From assembly GCA_024640135.1 (NCBI GenBank), contig JAHEFO010000010.1, positions 1-37,998 of the forward strand: a DNA stretch of 37,998 nucleotides. Direction: 5' to 3'. Source of the DNA: Acidobacteriota bacterium (lineage in GTDB: Bacteria > Acidobacteriota > Vicinamibacteria > Vicinamibacterales > SCN-69-37). Within the stretch, counting starts at the first letter, position 1. Every line of letters starts with the position of its first letter. Of the stretch, positions 26,621 to 34,558 are shown one piece after another. A program made the translations under genes and the position numbers. The notes beneath the pieces are model-generated. The model was not told the origin of the DNA, searched no databases, and saw only the letters and a program-made list of their open reading frames with translations.

Positions 26621-27810
26621 CAACGACCGGTGCGCGGGTGGTCACAATCTCAACGGCGGGGTTCGCGCTCGTCGCGTTCTCACTTGGAGCCACACAGTGG
26701 TCGATCTTTGCCGCCCAGACCGCCTTCGAGGTGGCGGCCATTCTCTGGGCGGTCGAACTCTTCCGGCATCGACGCCGCTTTGACGCGCCGCCGTTCTTTG
26801 TTCCGCTGCTGGCCTACGCGGCACTCACGCTGGTGAGTGCGCTGTTCAGTCCCGACCGGCTCGCCAGCCTGAGCGACTCCAGGCAACTGCTGCTCTTTCT
26901 CATGGTACCGGTTGTGGCGATGTTCGCCCGCGGGGATCGGGCAACCCGGATCGTGGACGTCGTCATCGCGTTCGGCGCCGCCAGCGCCGTGGTCGGCATC
27001 CTGCAGTCCGGCATGTTCGGCTACAACACGCTCGATTCACGACCGGTTGGACCGCTCAGCCACTGGATGACATTCTCCGGGGTGCTGATGCTGGCAACGG
27101 GCGCAGCCTTCGCCCGGTTGTTGTACGTCAGGAAGGACTGGGCCTGGCCCGCCATCGCCGTGCCGGCACTCCTCGCCGCGCTGGCGCTCTCACTGACCCG
27201 CAATGCCTATCTCGGCACGGGCGCCGCGTTGTGCGCGCTCCTGGCCATTCGAAACTGGCGGCTCCTGCTGGTCCTCCCGGTCGCCGGACTGATCGTCATG
27301 CTGGTTGCGCCAGGTGTGGTCATGACCCGGATCAACTCGATCGGTGATCCCAACGATCTGGCCACGCGCGATCGTTTCGCGATGCTGCGGATGGGAGTGC
27401 ACATGATTCAGGACCACCCGCTGACTGGCGTCGGCCCGGAAATGGTGGAGCGTGTATACCTGGAGTACCGGGACCCGCTCTACGTCAATCCCACCAACCC
27501 TCACCTGCACAATGTGCCGATGCAGATCGCCGCGGAACGTGGCTTGCCCGCGCTGGCCGCCTGGCTCTGGTTCGTCGTTGTCGCCTCACGTGACCTGTGG
27601 CGGCAGTTGCTTCGGGGACCCGCGCGGGCCGTGGCCGGTGCCGGCCTCGCGGCCATGGTGGCCATGCTGGTCGCCGGCCTCTTCGAATACAACTTCGGCG
27701 ACTCGGAGTTCCTTATGCTGTTTCTCGGCTTGATCACGCTGCCGTGGGCCGCCGCCCGCCCTGATCCTGCCGCCGGGGCCAGCCCGGAGTTCGCCGGGGA
27801 CCGCGCATGA
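26617..27810 (+). CDS. O-antigen ligase/polymerase-family membrane protein
   Basis: The 397-residue product has about ten to eleven membrane helices and the Wzy_C/WaaL domain. A large periplasmic loop (about residues 232-305) carries RDRFAMLRMGVHMIQDHPLTGVGPEMV and the conserved His segment NPTNPHLHNVPMQIAAERGLPAL (291-313). Arg195 in LSLTRNAYLG fits the second conserved Arg of the family. WaaL moves O-antigen from its lipid carrier to lipid A-core, and Wzy polymerises it; sequence alone does not separate the two. The gene overlaps the GT9 stop and the kinase start by ATGA on both sides. Confidence 0.9.
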   Translation: MTTTGARVVTISTAGFALVAFSLGATQWSIFAAQTAFEVAAILWAVELFRHRRRFDAPPFFVPLLAYAALTLVSALFSPDRLASLSDSRQLLLFLMVPVVAMFARGDRATRIVDVVIAFGAASAVVGILQSGMFGYNTLDSRPVGPLSHWMTFSGVLMLATGAAFARLLYVRKDWAWPAIAVPALLAALALSLTRNAYLGTGAALCALLAIRNWRLLLVLPVAGLIVMLVAPGVVMTRINSIGDPNDLATRDRFAMLRMGVHMIQDHPLTGVGPEMVERVYLEYRDPLYVNPTNPHLHNVPMQIAAERGLPALAAWLWFVVVASRDLWRQLLRGPARAVAGAGLAAMVAMLVAGLFEYNFGDSEFLMLFLGLITLPWAAARPDPAAGASPEFAGDRA

Positions 27811-28775
27811 CGCCCCTGGCGGACGTGCTCGAGGGTCTCGCCAATCTGCGCATTGGCGTGATCGGGGACGTGATGCTCGACCACTTTCTTGTCGGCCGGG
27901 TCGATCGCATCTCTCCGGAAGCGCCCGTGCCGGTCGTGCGTTTCGAACGCGACGAGTTTCGTCTCGGCGGAGCAGCCAACGTGGCCTCCAATGTGCGGGC
28001 CCTTGATGGCGCAGCGCACCTGGTGGGCTGCGTAGGCAATGACCACGCGGCCTCGCAGGTGCGCGCGGCTCTGGCGGACCAGGGGATCACGCCTGAGGGA
28101 TTGGTGACCGACGCCGCGCGGCCCACCATTCGCAAGGTCCGCATCGTGACCACACGGAATCAGCAGGTCGCCCGAGTGGACTACGAGGAAGACCATGAGT
28201 TGAGTCGCACAACCGCTGAAGCGCTCCTGGAGGCGGCCCGCCATGCGGCCGGGGTCAGTCAGGCGATCGTCCTTTCGGACTATCACAAGGGCGTGGTCTC
28301 GTCGGGGCTCATCGCCGCGGTCGTTGCGGCCGCCGGCTCCACACCAGTCATCGTCGATCCCAAGGTGCCTGATGCCACCCGTTACCGGGGAGTCACGTTG
28401 CTCACCCCCAACCATCACGAAGCGGAATTGATGACGGGGACACGGATCCGCACGGCAGACGACGCGCGTCACGCGGCGCGTTCGCTGCACACGGCCACAC
28501 ACGCGAACATCCTCATCACGTGGGGTGAACACGGCATGTGGTTGCTCGATGCGTCGGGATCCTCCACGGTGGAACTGGCCATCCCGGCCACCGCGCGCGA
28601 GGTGGCCGATGTCACGGGAGCGGGCGACACCGTCGTGGCCACGCTGGCGCTGGCGCTGGCCTGCGGCGCCTCACTGAGCGACGCGGCGCAGTTGGCCAAT
28701 CGCGCCGCAGGGATCGTCGTGGCCAGGTTTGGCCCAGCGACGGCCAGCCGCGCCGAGCTGCGTGCCGCACTCTAG
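27807..28775 (+). CDS. hldA: Heptose 7-phosphate kinase (HldA/RfaE N-domain type)
   Basis: This PfkB-family kinase makes heptose 1,7-bisphosphate on the path to ADP-heptose, the donor for GT9. The 322-residue product has GDVMLDHFLVGRVDRISPEAPVPVV (20-44), GGAANVASNVRALDGAAHLVG (54-74), DPKVPD and TPNHHEAELMTG. The catalytic loop is VTGAGDTVVATLALAL with Asp274. The C-terminal nucleotidyltransferase domain of fused HldE is absent, so a separate HldC is needed and is not in this window. It overlaps the ligase gene by ATGA and is the last gene of the cluster. Confidence 0.92.
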   Translation: MTPLADVLEGLANLRIGVIGDVMLDHFLVGRVDRISPEAPVPVVRFERDEFRLGGAANVASNVRALDGAAHLVGCVGNDHAASQVRAALADQGITPEGLVTDAARPTIRKVRIVTTRNQQVARVDYEEDHELSRTTAEALLEAARHAAGVSQAIVLSDYHKGVVSSGLIAAVVAAAGSTPVIVDPKVPDATRYRGVTLLTPNHHEAELMTGTRIRTADDARHAARSLHTATHANILITWGEHGMWLLDASGSSTVELAIPATAREVADVTGAGDTVVATLALALACGASLSDAAQLANRAAGIVVARFGPATASRAELRAAL

Positions 28776-28796
28776 CTCGTGTCCCAGTCCGGGCGC

Positions 28797-30524
28797 TCAG
28801 CCTTCGCAGGCCGCGCCGGTGCCGACCAGCAGGACTTCGGGCCACGGGCTGCCATCCAGCACGAGCTTCAACTTCGCCTCGAAAAGCGTCTGCCGCTGGA
28901 TGATGCACACCGGCAGCGCCGGGTCCGCGGCGATGCCCTCGAATTCAGCGTAGTCGCCGGGTCCGATCACGACGTACAACTCGTCGGCGGCGCGCGCGCG
29001 CTGGACGAAGCTGGGCATGTCGAAGTACTCCTCAACCGGTCGACCGAGGTAGTACACGAAGCTCGGCAGCGACATCCTGTAGTGCGCGACAACGGGCGGC
29101 GGCCGCCCGTCGCGCGTACGTGCCTGAATGGTCTTCACCATCGGGACGACGGGCTTGAAGGCCTCGACGCCGGGCAACGCCACCAGCACGAAGATGTAAT
29201 TGGCCACCACCATGGTTCCGGCCAGGGCAAGGACCGCCGCGCGCGCCCGCTGCTGCCAGACCAGCACCGCCACGACAAGACTCCCCGCCAACAACGACAC
29301 TGCCAGGGCGTTCGCGCCAGCGATCTGATGGAGTTTCGCGCTCCCGCCAAACAGGACCCACAGGCCGACTGCGATGGCCAGCACGAGGGGAATCGTGGCG
29401 GCAATCAGCATCCGCACCTGTCGCCCCCCGCGGCGGAGGCTGTCAAGGGCTGCGTCGGCGGCCAGCGCGGCGAGCGCCGGCAGAATCGGGAAGATGTACA
29501 GGTCCTGCTTCGACTGGGAGAACGAAAACACCCCTACGAGCAGACCAATCCAGAGGATCAGGAACCGTCGAATGTCCTGCCGCCCAGCGTCGTCGCGCGA
29601 CCCGGCCGACAACGGCCGCACACGGGACCATAGTGCCCTCGCCCCGGTGACCAGACCAGCGATGACCAGAAGCGACCAGGGAAACAAGTCGGCAATCACG
29701 ACCGGCAGGTAGAAGAAGATGTCCCGCTCGCCGGGTTGCATGGCTTCGGTGTACCGTCCGAGGTTCTCACCGATCCAGAAGGCCTTGACAGGTTCCAAGC
29801 CGTGCTGCGCGTAGACGGCGCCCCACCAGGGCAGGTTGATCGCCAGCACAATCAGTGCTCCAGGGATGAGCCACAGCCTGGTGACATCCGACAACCGTCG
29901 CTCGACGACGAGCCACGCGCCAATGGCGGCCAGGGGAAAAACCAGCGCGATCGGCCCCTTCGTCAGTACGCCCAGGCCAATGGCGACGTACATCAGTGCC
30001 AGTGCCGGCCGTCGTCGCGCGGGTTGCGTTTCGGCAAGCAGAAAGGCGCCGACGGCGAGCGTCATGAACATCGTCACCCAGATGTCGATGAAGATTCGCC
30101 GCGAGAACATCACGAACTGCGGCGCCGTCGCGACGAACAGGACCGCCAGCCATCCCGCCAACGATGACCGGACGGCGCGTCCGCAGAGGTACGCGGCCAG
30201 AAGGATGCCAAGGGCGCCGAGCGCGATCCCGACACGCTGGACAGTCACCGAGACATCGAACAGGTGATAGAGGCCGGCCACGACCCAGTAGCTCAGGACA
30301 GGCTTGTTCATCCTGGGCTCGCCATTGAAGACGGGGTTCACGTAATCGCCCGAGAGCACCATCTGGCGAGGTGTTTCGACATAGAACGCCTCGTTCGCGT
30401 CCCAGATGCTGTTGAGCCCAAGACCAAGAAACAACAGAACGGCTGCCGGCGCCAGGAGGAATCGTACGCTCGTGATTGCCGTATCGGCCCGATGCCTCAT
30501 TGGCTCATTGGCCGTCTGGCTCAT
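28797..30524 (-). CDS. ArnT/PMT-family membrane glycosyltransferase
   Basis: The 575-residue product has about eleven to twelve membrane helices and the GT83/ArnT-like architecture. The first periplasmic loop is WDANEAFYVETPRQMVLSGDYVNPVFNGEPRMNKPVLSYWV (41-81), with the acidic pair typical of polyprenyl-phosphate sugar transferases. RRIFIDIWVT and LTKGPIAL follow. A soluble C-terminal domain (about 440-575) ends the protein. Such enzymes move a sugar from a polyprenyl carrier to lipid A, glycans or proteins; the substrate is unknown here. It converges on hldA with 21 bases between stops and starts 11 bases after purH, within a short tandem repeat. An ATG nine codons in is another possible start. 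Confidence 0.9.
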   Translation of the reverse strand: MSQTANEPMRHRADTAITSVRFLLAPAAVLLFLGLGLNSIWDANEAFYVETPRQMVLSGDYVNPVFNGEPRMNKPVLSYWVVAGLYHLFDVSVTVQRVGIALGALGILLAAYLCGRAVRSSLAGWLAVLFVATAPQFVMFSRRIFIDIWVTMFMTLAVGAFLLAETQPARRRPALALMYVAIGLGVLTKGPIALVFPLAAIGAWLVVERRLSDVTRLWLIPGALIVLAINLPWWGAVYAQHGLEPVKAFWIGENLGRYTEAMQPGERDIFFYLPVVIADLFPWSLLVIAGLVTGARALWSRVRPLSAGSRDDAGRQDIRRFLILWIGLLVGVFSFSQSKQDLYIFPILPALAALAADAALDSLRRGGRQVRMLIAATIPLVLAIAVGLWVLFGGSAKLHQIAGANALAVSLLAGSLVVAVLVWQQRARAAVLALAGTMVVANYIFVLVALPGVEAFKPVVPMVKTIQARTRDGRPPPVVAHYRMSLPSFVYYLGRPVEEYFDMPSFVQRARAADELYVVIGPGDYAEFEGIAADPALPVCIIQRQTLFEAKLKLVLDGSPWPEVLLVGTGAACEG

Positions 30525-30528
30525 TGGC
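30496..30528. repeat. Three copies of CTCATTGGC at the glycosyltransferase start
   Basis: CTCATTGGC occurs at 30496-30504, 30504-30512 and 30520-30528. Read on the minus strand the copies give repeated GCCAATGAG. They thus provide two in-frame ATG codons and one out-of-frame ATG that meets a stop after three codons. Slippage here would change the N-terminus or the frame. Confidence 0.75.
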
Positions 30529-30535
30529 TGATCGA

Positions 30536-32104
30536 CTAGTGTCTGAAATGCCTGCGTCCTGTGAAGACCATCGCCATGCCGTGCTCGTCCGCCGCCGCAA
30601 TCACCTCATCATCCCGAACCGAGCCGCCCGGCTGGATCACGGCCGTGGCTCCCGCGGACGCCACAACGTCGAGACCGTCACGGAACGGAAAGAACGCGTC
30701 GGAGGCCGCCACTGACCCGGCCAGCCGGTTCCCGGCCTTCATCACGGCGGTGCGCACCGCATCGACCCGACTCATCTGTCCGGCTCCAATGGCGAGCGTG
30801 GCGTCAGCCGACGTAAAGATGACCGCGTTCGACTTGACGTGCGCGCACACGCGCCAGGCAAATCGCAGGGCCATCCACTCGTCCGGAGTCGGCGATCGTC
30901 GCGTGACCACACGCGGCCCTTCGGCAGCCGGCCAGATCTGAGCCGCCTCGACCACGCGATCGCGGTCCTGGACCAACCAGCCCCCAAGAATCGAGCTGAC
31001 GTCGCGCTCCGGCCCGAGCCCATCGAATGACGCGGTAACGACCCGCAGATTCGGCTTGGTCGCCAACACAGCCCGCGTCTCCTCGTCTGCGGCCAGGCCT
31101 GGTGCGATCACGCCCTCAATGAACGTGGACGTGAGCGCGTGGGCCAACTCCAGGTCGATCGGACGATTGAGACCCACGATTCCACCAAAAGCCGAGAGCG
31201 GGTCGGCTTCGCGAGCACGAATGTACGCGTCGACCGAGGTATGACCCGTCGCCACGCCGCACGGATTGGTGTGCTTGATGACAACGGCGGCTGACTCCGT
31301 GAACTCCATGGCGATCCGGACTGCGGCGTCGAGATCGAGCAGATTCGTGAACGACAGGTCCTTGCCTTGATGAACGACGGCGCCACCGAACCCCCGTGGG
31401 CTCATCGAGTACCACGCCGCCGTCTGGTGGGGGTTCTCACCGTAACGCAGGTCGCGGACCTTGCTGAGCACCGGCGCCCATCGGGTGCTCGAAGAACCTC
31501 GTGTGAACACGCCGGCCGTGTCCACCTTGATCTCGCCGAGCGTTCCGGCAATCGTGCGATCGTAGTCAGCCGTGTGGCCATACGCCTTGCGGGCGAGGTC
31601 GAACCGGAGGCCCAACGCCCCCCCATCCGCGCGCAGCGCGTCGACGACCCGGTTGTAGTCCCCGGGGTCGACGACCACCAGGACATCCCGGAAGTTCTTG
31701 GCGGCAGCGCGAAGCAGGCTGGGGCCGCCAATGTCGATCTCCTCAATCAGGTGATCGAACGGCAGGTCCGGCTTGGCCGCTGCCTGGGCAAACGGATAAA
31801 GATTGACGACCACGAGGTCAATCAGTCCGATCCCGTGCTCAGCCAGGGCAGCCAAATCCGCAGGAACCTGACGCCTCGCCAGAATGCCTCCGTGGATCAT
31901 CGGGTGCAATGTCTTGACCCGACCGTCCATCATTTCAGGGAACCCGGTGACGTCCGAAACCCCGACGACGGGCAATCCCGCTTCTGTCAGCGCCCGGGCG
32001 GTGCCCCCCGTGGAAACCAGTTCCCAGCCCAACTCCGACAAGGCCTGTCCCAGCGGAATCAGGCCGGTCTTGTCCGAAACACTCAGCAATGCACGTTTTG
32101 GCAC
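30536..32104 (-). CDS. purH: Bifunctional AICAR formyltransferase/IMP cyclohydrolase
   Basis: PurH carries out the last two steps of IMP synthesis. The 522-residue product has the MGS-like cyclohydrolase domain (ALLSVSDKTGL, TGGTARAL, DGRVKTLHPMIHGGIL 60-74, VVVNLYPF). It also has the formyltransferase domain with LRYGENPHQTAAWY and the catalytic Lys277-His278 (VIKHTNPCG), and ends FTGRRHFRH. The start is GTG 32104, with AAGAGGAC seven bases before it and family-like MPKRALLSVSDKTG. A longer frame from 32197 would run through the promoter of the divergent cold-shock gene. A GATAAT box on the minus strand (32150-32155) could be its -10. Confidence 0.97.
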   Translation of the reverse strand: MPKRALLSVSDKTGLIPLGQALSELGWELVSTGGTARALTEAGLPVVGVSDVTGFPEMMDGRVKTLHPMIHGGILARRQVPADLAALAEHGIGLIDLVVVNLYPFAQAAAKPDLPFDHLIEEIDIGGPSLLRAAAKNFRDVLVVVDPGDYNRVVDALRADGGALGLRFDLARKAYGHTADYDRTIAGTLGEIKVDTAGVFTRGSSSTRWAPVLSKVRDLRYGENPHQTAAWYSMSPRGFGGAVVHQGKDLSFTNLLDLDAAVRIAMEFTESAAVVIKHTNPCGVATGHTSVDAYIRAREADPLSAFGGIVGLNRPIDLELAHALTSTFIEGVIAPGLAADEETRAVLATKPNLRVVTASFDGLGPERDVSSILGGWLVQDRDRVVEAAQIWPAAEGPRVVTRRSPTPDEWMALRFAWRVCAHVKSNAVIFTSADATLAIGAGQMSRVDAVRTAVMKAGNRLAGSVAASDAFFPFRDGLDVVASAGATAVIQPGGSVRDDEVIAAADEHGMAMVFTGRRHFRH

Positions 32105-32122
32105 GAATTGTCCTCTTCGGTC

Positions 32123-32151
32123 TTGACACGACCCCATTGCCCGACTAGCAT
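32123..32151 (+). promoter_or_regulatory. Promoter for the cold-shock gene
   Basis: A perfect TTGACA (32123-32128) and TAGCAT (32146-32151) are spaced by 17 bases. The predicted start near 32158 gives a leader of about 105 bases before the ATG at 32263. A minus-strand GATAAT for purH would overlap the -10. Confidence 0.6.
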
Positions 32152-32189
32152 TATCGATCGACGTTGGGCGGGAACATCGTCGACGTGGG

Positions 32190-32213
32190 GACCGCATGCG
32201 CGGTCTTTTTTTT
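32190..32213 (+). terminator. Intrinsic terminator inside the cold-shock leader
   Basis: GACCGC (32190-32195), loop ATGC, GCGGTC (32200-32205) and eight T form a canonical intrinsic terminator on the plus strand. It lies between the predicted promoter and the cold-shock gene, with no plus-strand gene upstream to terminate nearby. This suggests an attenuator. A further stem (TCGACG 32158-32163 with CGTCGA 32178-32183) lies just before it. Confidence 0.7.
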
Positions 32214-32262
32214 CTAGTGCGGCGGATTCACCGTCGCCGATCTCGCAAGGCAGGCAAGTACG

Positions 32263-32469
32263 ATGCGAATTACGGGCAAGGTCAAGTGGTTCAACAACGC
32301 TAAAGGTTATGGCTTCGTCGAACGCGAAGGGGGCAACGACGTGTTCGTGCACTTCTCCGCGATTCAGGGCGCCGGTTTTCGGACTCTCGAAGAGGGCCAA
32401 GAGGTCGAATTCGAGATCGTCGACGGTCCGAAAGGCCCCCAGGCCGGAAACGTCACCAAACCAAGCTAA
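32263..32469 (+). CDS. Cold-shock domain protein (CspA family)
   Basis: The 68-residue product is a single cold-shock domain that binds single-stranded RNA and DNA. It has the RNP1-type KGYGFVERE (14-22) and RNP2-type DVFVHFSAI (26-34), with [14 protein letters not shown] at the start and the [17 protein letters not shown] end. These proteins melt mRNA structure and can prevent termination at hairpins. The ATG follows AGGCAAG. The leader contains its own intrinsic terminator, and CspA-type proteins are known antiterminators, so self-control is possible (inference). Confidence 0.97.
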   Translation: MRITGKVKWFNNAKGYGFVEREGGNDVFVHFSAIQGAGFRTLEEGQEVEFEIVDGPKGPQAGNVTKPS

Positions 32470-32481
32470 GCCACACACACG

Positions 32482-32506
32482 GGGCCGGAACCTGGTGTTC
32501 CGGCCC
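32482..32506. terminator. Strong hairpin after the cold-shock gene
   Basis: GGGCCGGAAC (32482-32491), loop CTGGT and GTTCCGGCCC (32497-32506) pair perfectly over ten bases, 13 bases after the stop. The following TCACTTGT is only weakly T-rich, so it is a likely but not canonical terminator or RNA 3' end stabiliser. It lies between the cold-shock gene and the convergent unknown gene. Confidence 0.55.
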
Positions 32507-32563
32507 TCACTTGTCCCGTCTCCGACACCACCCACCACGCACCCCACACCCGGCTCTTCCGAA

Positions 32564-32998
32564 CTACTTAATCAAACACCACACCAGCGGCAGCCACAGC
32601 TCCCGCGCGTATGGCAGTGGCCTGTCGTCAATCAGGACCTCAGTGCCAGCCACGCTGGCGATGATCTCATACAAGTCGCGCACCTTGAGCGGCGCCTCCC
32701 CAGGAAAAAACCTGGCGCGATAGCGCGCCTCGCCATCAACCCGCACTTCCTGAAACTCATCTGCCGTCCTGGCCAGCTCGAGCGCGCGCCCGAACTCCTC
32801 GCCTGCAAAGCGCGGGAACACCAACGTGATCGAAAACGGCATGGCGGCCGCCCCGAACAGCGCACGGCGGAGCTCCGGGTGAATGGCGGCCAGTTCCTCC
32901 TCGGTCGGCTGCTCGGACAATTCTGCATACGGCCAGAACCGTTCGAGCGGCTGGTGGGCCGGCTGATTCGGCAACACGCGTTCAGGTGGCTTCGACAC
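32564..32998 (-). CDS. Conserved-looking protein of unknown function
   Basis: I do not assign a function. From GTG 32998 the product is 144 residues. It is soluble, with no export signal, and rich in charged residues: ERFWPYAELSEQPTEEELAAIHPELRRALFG, PFSITLVFPRFAGEEFGRALELARTADEFQEV, RARFFPGEAPLKVRDLYEIIASVAGTEVLIDDRPLPYARELWLPLVW. The alternating pattern suggests a small alpha/beta fold. It resembles hypothetical proteins I recall from Acidobacteriota near selA, which I cannot verify. An in-frame ATG at 33103 would add 35 residues but would come within seven bases of the divergent selA start, so the shorter form is preferred. A still longer frame starts inside selA and is rejected. Confidence 0.7.
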   Translation of the reverse strand: MSKPPERVLPNQPAHQPLERFWPYAELSEQPTEEELAAIHPELRRALFGAAAMPFSITLVFPRFAGEEFGRALELARTADEFQEVRVDGEARYRARFFPGEAPLKVRDLYEIIASVAGTEVLIDDRPLPYARELWLPLVWCLIK

Positions 32999-33019
32999 GA
33001 TGGACGCTGATGCTATCCT
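32992..33019 (+). promoter_or_regulatory. Candidate selA promoter
   Basis: TCGACA (32992-32997) and TATCCT (33014-33019) are spaced by 16 bases, about 90 bases before the selA start. The match to consensus is partial and the site would overlap the start of the divergent unknown gene. Confidence 0.3.
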
Positions 33020-33109
33020 GTCCCATCCGGCCTCGCAACCAAAGGGGGCACGGGAGGCGCGTGGGTCCGGCGCCTGTGACGGAAGGACCGACGTGGCCGA
33101 CATGGCGCA

Positions 33110-34534
33110 ATGAATCCCCGCCGAATTCCCTCGATCGATGTGCTCCTGCAGCAGCCCGCCATGCGTGCGCGCGTCGCCCAGGACGGCCACGCGGCGGTCG
33201 CCAACGCCCTGCGCCGGGCCGCGGATGACTGGCGGACCCTGCAGAGCACCCAAGACACATCCGGGGGTGGGGCGGACCAGCCGACCGCCTGGATCGTGGC
33301 CGGCGCGCTGAAGGCGCTGGACGCGACCGTGGCGGCTTCTCTTCGTCCCGTCCTCAACGCCACGGGCGTCATCATCCACACCAACCTCGGGAGGGCGCCC
33401 CTGGCCGCAGCAGCCATGACGGCCGCGGCTGACGTGGCGTGCGGCTATTCCAACCTCGAATACGACCTGGACGCCGGTGGCCGCGGCCACCGGCATGTCC
33501 ACGCCGAAGGGTCGTTGTGCAGGCTGACGGGAGCCGAGGCAGCCGTGATCACGAATAACAATGCCGCGGCCACCTGGCTGGTGCTGGCGGCTCTGGCCGC
33601 CGGCCGCGAGGTCATCGTTTCGCGCGGAGAACTGGTCGAAATCGGAGGGGGGTTCCGGGTGCCCGAGATCATGGCCCAGTCAGGGGCTGTGCTCCGCGAA
33701 GTCGGCACGACCAATCGCACCCGCCTGAGCGACTATGCCGCCGCGATCGGCGACCGAACAGCAATGTTGCTCAGGGTGCACCCGTCCAACTTCCGGATCG
33801 AAGGTTTCACGGAGCGCCCATCGCTGACCGACCTAACGGCCCTCGCACATCGATTCGACTTGCCGGTCTTCGAGGACCTTGGCAGCGGTTGGCTGGGATT
33901 GCCTCACTCGGGCGGATGGCCCAAGGCCCTGGCAGATGAACCATCCGTTGCCGATAGTGTCCGCGCGGGAGTGGATGTGGTCTCCTTCAGTGGTGACAAA
34001 CTGCTCGGTGGCCCACAGGCCGGGATTGTCGCCGGCCGACGCCCACTCCTGGACCAGGCACGGCGGCACCCCCTGATGCGCGCGGTCCGCGCCGACAAGC
34101 AGACCTACGCCGCGCTGGAAGCGACCCTGGCGCTCTGGCAGCGGGAGCCAGCCCGCGCCGAGATTCCCGTCGTCCGCATGCTCCTCGAGCCCGCAGAGGC
34201 CATCGGGCGCCGGGCGGAGGCCATGGCCGGGCGAATCAGGCAGATGCGCTCAGAGGCAGCCCCTGGAAGCCAGACGCCCATCTGCACAGTCGTGGATGGC
34301 TCTTCGACCATTGGCGGTGGCAGCGCACCGCAGTCTGCGATTCCCACGCGGCTCCTGTCGATTCAGCCAACAGACCGTACCGCCACGCAGGTCGAGGCGG
34401 CCCTGCGGACTGGCACCCCTTCCGTGGTTGCCCGCATCCAGCATGACGCGGTGTTGTTGGACCTGAGGACCATCGCACCGGTGGACGATGCGCGGCTCGA
34501 GACGGCCCTCGGCCAGTCTCTGGGATTGGCCTGA
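33110..34534 (+). CDS. selA: L-seryl-tRNA(Sec) selenium transferase
   Basis: SelA converts Ser-tRNA(Sec) to Sec-tRNA(Sec) using selenophosphate and PLP. The 474-residue product begins IPSIDVLLQQPAMRARVAQDG and has RPVLNATGVIIHTNLGRAPL (79-98), AAVITNNNAAATWLVLAAL and SRGELVEIGGGFRVPEIMAQSGA. The PLP lysine is Lys297 in VSFSGDKLLGGPQAG. All key segments are intact. It implies that the organism makes selenoproteins. However, selB, selD and the tRNA-Sec gene, often next door, are not here: downstream is the convergent nuoN, 24 bases away. The ATG is used as it gives the family N-terminus. Confidence 0.96.
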   Translation: MNPRRIPSIDVLLQQPAMRARVAQDGHAAVANALRRAADDWRTLQSTQDTSGGGADQPTAWIVAGALKALDATVAASLRPVLNATGVIIHTNLGRAPLAAAAMTAAADVACGYSNLEYDLDAGGRGHRHVHAEGSLCRLTGAEAAVITNNNAAATWLVLAALAAGREVIVSRGELVEIGGGFRVPEIMAQSGAVLREVGTTNRTRLSDYAAAIGDRTAMLLRVHPSNFRIEGFTERPSLTDLTALAHRFDLPVFEDLGSGWLGLPHSGGWPKALADEPSVADSVRAGVDVVSFSGDKLLGGPQAGIVAGRRPLLDQARRHPLMRAVRADKQTYAALEATLALWQREPARAEIPVVRMLLEPAEAIGRRAEAMAGRIRQMRSEAAPGSQTPICTVVDGSSTIGGGSAPQSAIPTRLLSIQPTDRTATQVEAALRTGTPSVVARIQHDAVLLDLRTIAPVDDARLETALGQSLGLA

Positions 34535-34558
34535 CTGAAGACCCGCCGGGCCGCCGTC

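Noticed and set aside
32999-33502. N-terminal extension of the unknown gene back to 33502
   Set aside because: It would overlap the conserved start of selA on the other strand, and that part has no protein-like pattern.
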